From Planctomycetaceae bacterium (GTDB lineage Bacteria > Planctomycetota > Planctomycetia > Planctomycetales > Planctomycetaceae): a stretch of 9,857 nucleotides of DNA. Positions within the stretch are counted from its first letter, which is position 1, and each line of letters opens with the position of its first letter. The stretch spans positions 1 through 9,857 of the forward strand of contig WFOZ01000523.1 of NCBI GenBank assembly GCA_015487825.1. The letters are read 5' to 3'. The translations under genes were made by a program, and so were the position numbers. The notes below the pieces were generated by a model. The model was given only the letters and a program-made list of their open reading frames with translations. It was not told the origin of the DNA and ran no database searches. Of the stretch, positions 6,016 to 9,857 are shown in pieces.

Positions 6016-6969
6016 ATGCCTCCACGCTTTAAGCCCTCTTCACCTCGTACAAAATCAACTCCCGCTCCGCAGCAGCTAACCGGGCGGCTTGATGAATTTG
6101 TGCACTTTTTGAGAGCAGAGTGCAGTATGGCGGATAACAGTGTGTTGGCTTATTCGCGAGACATTCGACAGTTTTTTGATTGGTTACAGGCGAAGAGAAT
6201 TGCAGATGTACGAGCAATCGATCTGAAAAAACTGTCTGCTTATTTGAAATCGCTTCACGAGCGGGGACTGGCTGCCTCTTCAATTGGTAGAAAACTTGTC
6301 GCGATTAAAACGCTGTTTCGGTTTTTCGTTCTTGAGGGAATTATCACTGAGAGTGTGGCGGAATTATTGAATTCTCCCAAACTCTGGGACTATCTCCCCA
6401 AAGTTCTCAGTCCGGAGAAAGTTGATGCTCTGCTGACTGCACCATCCCGGGAAGATCCGTTTCCCTTAAGAGACCGGGCACTTTTATGCCTGATGTACGC
6501 CACCGGTTGCAGAGCCTCGGAGATATCGAACCTGACGCTCTCTCGGCTCTCTCTGGAAGAACGATACTGTAAATGCCTGGGCAAGGGAGACAAAGAGCGT
6601 ATCGTTTCGTTGAATCCGGTTGCCGTTGCAGCGTTAGAGGCTTATCTGGAATTTGAACGCCCAGGAATTTCTCCGGAAGAAGATTCGCAAAATGCTTTTC
6701 TGTTTCTGAGTAGAACCGGTAAAGGGCTGACACGTTTGACAATCTGGAGGATTGTCAAAAAATATGCAGCTCGTATCGGGTGTAGCAAACAAGTCAGTCC
6801 TCACACGCTCAGGCACAGTTTTGCAACGCACATGCTTGCCGGAGGGGCAGAAATCCGGGCGCTGCAGGAAATGCTCGGGCATGCCAACATCCGCACTACG
6901 CAGGTTTACACACATGTAGAACATAGCCGACTGAAATCAATCCATCAGAAATGCCACCCGCGGGGTTGA
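6016..6969 (+). CDS. xerD: Tyrosine recombinase, XerD type
   Basis: The 317-residue protein is a site-specific tyrosine recombinase with both expected domains: the SAM-like N-terminal core-binding domain (about residues 24-115) and the catalytic domain (about 130-305). All catalytic residues are visible: R166 in GCRASEI, K190 in LGKGDKER, H263 and R266 in HTLRHSFATHML, H289 in LGHANIRTT, and the nucleophile Y298 in QVYTHV. The ending SRLKSIHQKCHPRG resembles XerD more than XerC. Xer proteins resolve chromosome dimers at dif before division. A basic, proline-rich tail of about 20 residues precedes the usual Xer start. The ATG at 6016 has only GGA at a suitable distance. Nothing around it (tRNA, att repeats, phage genes) suggests a mobile-element integrase, so a housekeeping role is favoured; XerC versus XerD is less certain. 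Confidence 0.93.
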   Translation: MPPRFKPSSPRTKSTPAPQQLTGRLDEFVHFLRAECSMADNSVLAYSRDIRQFFDWLQAKRIADVRAIDLKKLSAYLKSLHERGLAASSIGRKLVAIKTLFRFFVLEGIITESVAELLNSPKLWDYLPKVLSPEKVDALLTAPSREDPFPLRDRALLCLMYATGCRASEISNLTLSRLSLEERYCKCLGKGDKERIVSLNPVAVAALEAYLEFERPGISPEEDSQNAFLFLSRTGKGLTRLTIWRIVKKYAARIGCSKQVSPHTLRHSFATHMLAGGAEIRALQEMLGHANIRTTQVYTHVEHSRLKSIHQKCHPRG

Positions 6970-6987
6970 TTTTCATACAATACGGGC

Positions 6988-7087
6988 CAAATATCCACTT
7001 TTTAGACATAATTGACAGCGTAAAAAAGGTTTGAATTGAATCTCATGGAATGAAAAGGAGAGTCGGGCTCTGCTCGTTGGATATTTG
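6988..7087. repeat. Widely spaced inverted repeat upstream of citrate synthase
   Basis: CAAATATCCA (6988-6997) and TGGATATTTG (7078-7087) are perfect 10-bp inverted repeats separated by 80 bases. The right arm overlaps the -35 region of the citrate synthase promoter candidate at 7077-7105. The arrangement could be a pair of half-sites for looping repression or the closing stem of a structured leader; neither is shown. Confidence 0.5.
7012..7041 (+). promoter_or_regulatory. Possible distal promoter of citrate synthase
   Basis: A perfect -35 box TTGACA (7012-7017) is followed after 18 bases by TTGAAT (7036-7041), which matches four of six -10 bases. It lies between the arms of the inverted repeat at 6988-7087. 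The weak -10 box keeps confidence low. Confidence 0.35.
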
Positions 7088-7105
7088 ATTTTCCTCTGTT
7101 ATACT
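7077..7105 (+). promoter_or_regulatory. Possible proximal promoter of citrate synthase
   Basis: TTGGAT (7077-7082, three of six -35 bases) is 17 bases from TATACT (7100-7105, five of six -10 bases). A start near 7112 would give a leader of about 74 bases to the ATG at 7186. The right arm of the inverted repeat overlaps the -35 box, so a bound protein would interfere here. Confidence 0.45.
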
Positions 7106-7185
7106 CGATCCCTTGAACCCTCGACCGAAAATTGAGTTCCGGATTTCTGACCACTATAGTACCTCTAACTACGAATTCATCAGCA

Positions 7186-8310
7186 ATGGAAAACACAGCG
7201 ACCAAAGGTTTGAAGAATATTATTGCAGCCGATAGTAAAATTTCCCGAGTAGACGGGGCAGCGGGCTCTTTGATGTATCGTGGTTACCATATTGATGAAC
7301 TGGCCGAAAACAGCACATTCGAAGAGACTTCTTACCTGTTGTTTTACGGCGAGCTGCCTACCAAATCTCAACTGGAAGAATTTTCAGATGGATTGAAAAA
7401 AGAACGTTCCCTGCCGGCCGAAGTGCTTGCTCATCTCAAAGAGGTTCCCAAGGGAACGCATCCGATGGCTCAACTTCGTTCAGCCGTTTCTATTCTGGGC
7501 GAGTTTGACGCCGGGGCAGAAGAACATAACGTGGAAGCATTCAGCAAACGTTCTCTCATGCTCACGGCAAAAATTTCGACCATTGTGGCAGCGATTAAAC
7601 GAATTTCAGAAGGTCAGGAGCCAATTGATCCGGACGCATCACTCTCACACGCTGCCAACTTCATGTATATGATGAACGGCGAAAAACCGAGTGCAGATGC
7701 AGAAAAATCGATGGACCTGGTTCTCATTCTGCACGCAGAGCATGGCTTATGTGCCAGTACGTTTTCGGTTCGCGTAATCTCTGCAACATTAACCGATTTA
7801 TACTCTGCAATTACCGGTGCGCTTGGTGCCCTGAAAGGCCCACTACACGGCGGAGCAAACACAGCTGTTCTTAACACGCTCAAAGAGATCGGTTCTGTCG
7901 ATAATGTTGAAAGCTGGGTCGCCGAAACCCGTGCCCAAAAAGGGAAGTTCATGGGCTTTGGCCACGCGGTTTATCAAACACAGGATCCACGAGCGAAATT
8001 CCTCAAAGAACTTTCCCGCAGACTCTCCATTGAGACCGGCGATCCGAAATGGTACGAGATGTCAGTCGAAATGGAAAAGCATGTTGTGGCAGCGATCAAA
8101 CGCGAATGCAATGTCGATTTCTATTCCGCATCCCTGCAGCATTACATGGGAATCCCCGGCGAGCTGTTTACCTGCATCTTCGCCGCCTCTCGCATTATCG
8201 GCTGGTGTGCCCACGTGCTGGAACAAATCGAAGACAACAAAATCATCCGCCCCAAAGCCAATTACATCGGGTACGATTTACGCTCTTACATACCGGTTGC
8301 TGATCGGTAG
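7186..8310 (+). CDS. gltA: Citrate synthase
   Basis: The 374-residue enzyme condenses acetyl-CoA with oxaloacetate to citrate, the entry step of the TCA cycle, in the cytoplasm. Its length fits the short bacterial/archaeal-type citrate synthases rather than the longer E. coli type. The catalytic triad is present: H221 in GPLHGGAN, H260 in GFGHAVY, and D311 in ECNVDFYSAS; the substrate-binding arginine of DPRA is R269. The ending WCAHVLEQIEDNKIIRPKANYIG is typical. The frame extends 18 codons upstream to a TTG at 7132, but the ATG at 7186 fits where homologues begin (GLKNIIAADSKIS follows at once). Neither start has a Shine-Dalgarno site. One oddity: the usual HADHxxNAST stretch reads HAEHGLCAST (183-192), with Cys in place of Asn. 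2-methylcitrate synthase is a less likely alternative, since no propionate genes are nearby. MITE copy 2 begins 29 bp past the stop. Confidence 0.95.
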   Translation: MENTATKGLKNIIAADSKISRVDGAAGSLMYRGYHIDELAENSTFEETSYLLFYGELPTKSQLEEFSDGLKKERSLPAEVLAHLKEVPKGTHPMAQLRSAVSILGEFDAGAEEHNVEAFSKRSLMLTAKISTIVAAIKRISEGQEPIDPDASLSHAANFMYMMNGEKPSADAEKSMDLVLILHAEHGLCASTFSVRVISATLTDLYSAITGALGALKGPLHGGANTAVLNTLKEIGSVDNVESWVAETRAQKGKFMGFGHAVYQTQDPRAKFLKELSRRLSIETGDPKWYEMSVEMEKHVVAAIKRECNVDFYSASLQHYMGIPGELFTCIFAASRIIGWCAHVLEQIEDNKIIRPKANYIGYDLRSYIPVADR

Positions 8311-8330
8311 ATATTTACGTCAGAATGTTT

Positions 8331-8338
8331 TTTCCGAA
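8331..8338. repeat. Target-site duplication, left of MITE copy 2
   Basis: TTTCCGAA here is repeated exactly at 8481-8488. Removing the element and one copy joins the citrate synthase 3' flank to the DUF4253 leader without a gap, which gives the empty-site prediction. Confidence 0.88.
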
Positions 8339-8480
8339 GTAACTATTCAGCAATGTTTGGTTATTGCAGAAATTAAGAGTGTTTGTAGGGGCCGCTATTG
8401 CGGACCACCGCAGAAATAGGAGGATCCACCTCCCATCGTGGTCCGCAATAGCGGACCCTACGCCAACGCTGAATAGTTAC
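8339..8480 (+). mobile_element. 142-bp MITE, copy 2 (IS66-like ends)
   Basis: Perfect 13-bp terminal inverted repeats (GTAACTATTCAGC at 8339-8351, complement at 8468-8480) are enclosed by an 8-bp direct repeat TTTCCGAA. It has the same length as the element at 1273-1414 and is its reverse complement apart from nine substitutions. The 24-bp segments at 8385-8408 and 8438-8461 are inverted copies with one mismatch. The right one also folds alone into a 7-bp stem with a 4-base loop, so long-stem and double-hairpin forms compete. Six of the nine differences lie in the first 43 bases; the hairpin core is the more conserved part. There is no coding capacity. It sits 28 bases after the citrate synthase stop codon, where no other terminator is visible, and may serve as its transcript end. 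Confidence 0.9.
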
Positions 8481-8488
8481 TTTCCGAA
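8481..8488. repeat. Target-site duplication, right of MITE copy 2
   Basis: TTTCCGAA, the exact partner of 8331-8338. It lies 77 bases before the DUF4253 start codon, so the insertion may have moved or replaced upstream control sequence of that gene. Confidence 0.88.
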
Positions 8489-8565
8489 TATGTTATTCAG
8501 ATTGTGTTCTACTTTTGCGCTTCGATCTGCCAACTTAACAGATATTCCATAAGGAAATACATTAC

Positions 8566-9240
8566 ATGGCATTCAAGCAATTGTGCATTGCGGGAGAGAA
8601 GGCACTTGAATCTCTCGAATCGCACCGTATGAATTTCGCTGTTACTGGAAAATACCCGTTTCTCATCGGCGATGCAGAAGAACTGGAACGAGTCAAAGAA
8701 GCAGCGGAGTATAATAAAGAAACTCCCGATGAAATTATCGAAGAGTCATACAACATTGACTTAGATCAATGGGTCAAAGCACGTCGAGCTGAACTAGAAG
8801 AATTTGAATTCAATCCTGATGATGTGCTTGGTGTCTGGCCCGGTCTGATCGAAGATAAAGGTGGCATTTGCCTCCATAAGAAGGACAGCTACGGAAGAGT
8901 ACTGCCAGAAGTTTTTCTGGGCATGGCTGATATCAAAGAACCGTGGCAGTTACCGGCAGAGCTAAAATTCGGTGGCTGGAATGATTGCCCAAACCCTGAA
9001 ATTCATTGCGCATTGTTTCGCAAATGGCAAGCCGAATTTGGTGCTCAAATAACTGGCATCTCTGGTGACGTTATCGAATGCACTGTGCTAAACCCGCCGT
9101 TGGATCAGGAAACAGCAGTTGAGCTTGCCTGGGAACAATACTGGTACTGTGCAGATATCGTCGATCAGGGTTGTGAATCAATCAATAACCTGGCAGCAGC
9201 TCTTTTGGAGTCACCTTACTGGTTCTTCTGGTGGGACTGA
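8566..9240 (+). CDS. DUF4253 domain protein
   Basis: The 224-residue soluble protein has no signal peptide or membrane segment. The C-terminal half (about residues 125-224) matches DUF4253: a GGWNDCP block near residues 145-151, FRKWQAEFGAQITGISGD near 161-178, and the ending AWEQYWYCADIVDQG followed by ESPYWFFWWD at the very C-terminus. The N-terminal half is acidic and helical (EELERVKEAAEYNKE) without a recognised domain. The biochemical role of DUF4253 is unknown; the tryptophan-rich, small, cytoplasmic character recalls SUKH-like immunity proteins, but I see no toxin gene beside it and draw no conclusion. The start at 8566 is backed by AAGGAA (8551-8556) nine bases upstream. It points away from MITE copy 2 and converges with the NAD kinase gene. 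Confidence 0.85.
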   Translation: MAFKQLCIAGEKALESLESHRMNFAVTGKYPFLIGDAEELERVKEAAEYNKETPDEIIEESYNIDLDQWVKARRAELEEFEFNPDDVLGVWPGLIEDKGGICLHKKDSYGRVLPEVFLGMADIKEPWQLPAELKFGGWNDCPNPEIHCALFRKWQAEFGAQITGISGDVIECTVLNPPLDQETAVELAWEQYWYCADIVDQGCESINNLAAALLESPYWFFWWD

Positions 9241-9345
9241 AGGCCATTTCAACCGACGAACTGATCGATTAATGTCGTGGATCCTCAACCATCTGCCCCC
9301 AGAGAACGAGTCTGTTCAGAGTACTGGACGCAGGCGTGGCGTTTT

Positions 9346-9857
9346 TTACTCCGGTCCTGTGTAGGGAAGCTGGCCTTCCCAGCCGAGTTTGCGGTGCAAA
9401 GTATCGTAGTAGCTGTGATCGGGAAATCGGACAAGCTGGCAACTGACTTCTGCCTGTTTGAAAGTAATGACATCGCCATGGCAGAACGAACGGTGAATGT
9501 GGCCGTCGATTACTGCGAGGACATCTTCGGTTTCGCTGGGCAGGAATAACCGATAACAGCGGTCTGCACGATCAACAATCGGGCGGACCGTTAACGTATG
9601 AGGGCAGATTGGTGTGATGACAAAAGCGCGAATATCCTGCTGAAGAATCGGCCCCCCTGCCGAGAGACTGTGAGCGGTTGAACCGACCGGTGTGCTCAAG
9701 ATTAAACCATCACCGCTGTAAGTGGTGATAATTTCTCCATCGACAGAAAGCTGAACATCGAACATATGAGGACGGGCTCCCACGCAGACGGCAAGTTCGT
9801 TCAGGCCGAGGTGTCGTTCTTTCTCTCCGTTCGCTTTTTCGATGAGGCACTCATACA
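9346..9857 (-). CDS. nadK: NAD kinase, C-terminal part (cut by right edge)
   Basis: NAD kinase phosphorylates NAD to NADP with ATP or polyphosphate in the cytoplasm. The frame is open to the window edge, so the 169 visible residues are about the last 60% of a usual protein of about 290; the N-terminal GGDGT motif lies outside. Visible landmarks are [20 protein letters not shown], the signature [20 protein letters not shown] with AGGPIL, and [15 protein letters not shown]. Against the common signature STPTGSTAYSLSAGGP, this protein has Val for Thr and His for Tyr. A GTG at 9783 is not the start, because the match to the family continues upstream of it to the edge. It is transcribed toward the DUF4253 gene, with 105 bp between the two stops; only a weak 4-bp hairpin before a T-run (9328-9347) lies there. 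Confidence 0.93.
   Translation of the reverse strand, partial: YECLIEKANGEKERHLGLNELAVCVGARPHMFDVQLSVDGEIITTYSGDGLILSTPVGSTAHSLSAGGPILQQDIRAFVITPICPHTLTVRPIVDRADRCYRLFLPSETEDVLAVIDGHIHRSFCHGDVITFKQAEVSCQLVRFPDHSYYDTLHRKLGWEGQLPYTGPE

Noticed and set aside
6016..6969. Recombinase as the integrase of an integrated element
   Set aside because: No tRNA, att-like direct repeats, phage or conjugation genes are nearby, and the protein ends like a housekeeping XerD.
1273..8480. The two 142-bp elements as ends of one large composite transposon
   Set aside because: Each copy has its own complete 8-bp duplication of different sequence, which shows two independent insertions. A composite unit would have matching outer flanks instead.
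8364..8552. Open frame shared by both MITE copies (also 1389-1198 minus)
   Set aside because: The frame is shared only because the copies have no indels. Of the six substitutions inside it, five change the amino acid, so there is no sign of protein-level selection.

Overview
The window looks like an ordinary stretch of chromosome from a planctomycete, probably a Gimesia- or Planctomyces-like marine lineage. This is inferred from gene types and style, not from a marker gene. The signs are a secreted DUF1573 protein with a CGC motif, a zinc-ribbon/one-TM/charged-tail protein of a kind common in that phylum, a CelD-type GNAT protein, weak or absent Shine-Dalgarno sequences before several genes, long intergenic gaps, and a base composition judged by eye at a little under half G+C.

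Layout. Positions 1-933 hold minus-strand genes: the first bases of a gene running off the left edge, the PadR-family repressor gene that overlaps it by ATGA, a well-formed promoter with a perfect dyad operator in front of padR, and a small one-TM hypothetical protein. Positions 934-1435 are non-coding and contain a 142-bp miniature transposable element. A minus-strand zinc-ribbon membrane protein (1436-2647) follows, then a gene-free gap of about 745 bp, then a plus-strand secreted DUF1573 protein closed by a strong Rho-independent terminator. Next on the plus strand come a possible 36-codon ORF overlapping a CelD-like GNAT gene, a XerD-type tyrosine recombinase, and citrate synthase. A second copy of the 142-bp element lies just after citrate synthase, followed by a DUF4253 protein. 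The right edge cuts a minus-strand NAD kinase gene.

The clearest structural discovery is the pair of 142-bp elements at 1273-1414 and 8339-8480. They lie in opposite orientation, differ at nine positions by my alignment, have perfect 13-bp terminal inverted repeats (GTAACTATTCAGC), and are each flanked by a perfect but different 8-bp direct repeat (TTTTTATC and TTTCCGAA). This is a MITE signature. The GTAA end plus 8-bp target duplication suggests mobilisation by an IS66-family transposase. Both copies lie 20-30 bp past a stop codon and have the same orientation relative to the gene they follow. Each carries two hairpin-forming 24-bp segments that are also inverted copies of each other, so they could shape the 3' ends of those transcripts.

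The genes do not form one pathway. They are housekeeping functions (citrate synthase in the TCA cycle, NAD kinase for NADP supply, XerD for chromosome dimer resolution) mixed with lineage-specific envelope proteins and one local autoregulated PadR unit. I see no defence island, CRISPR array, RNA gene or biosynthetic cluster.
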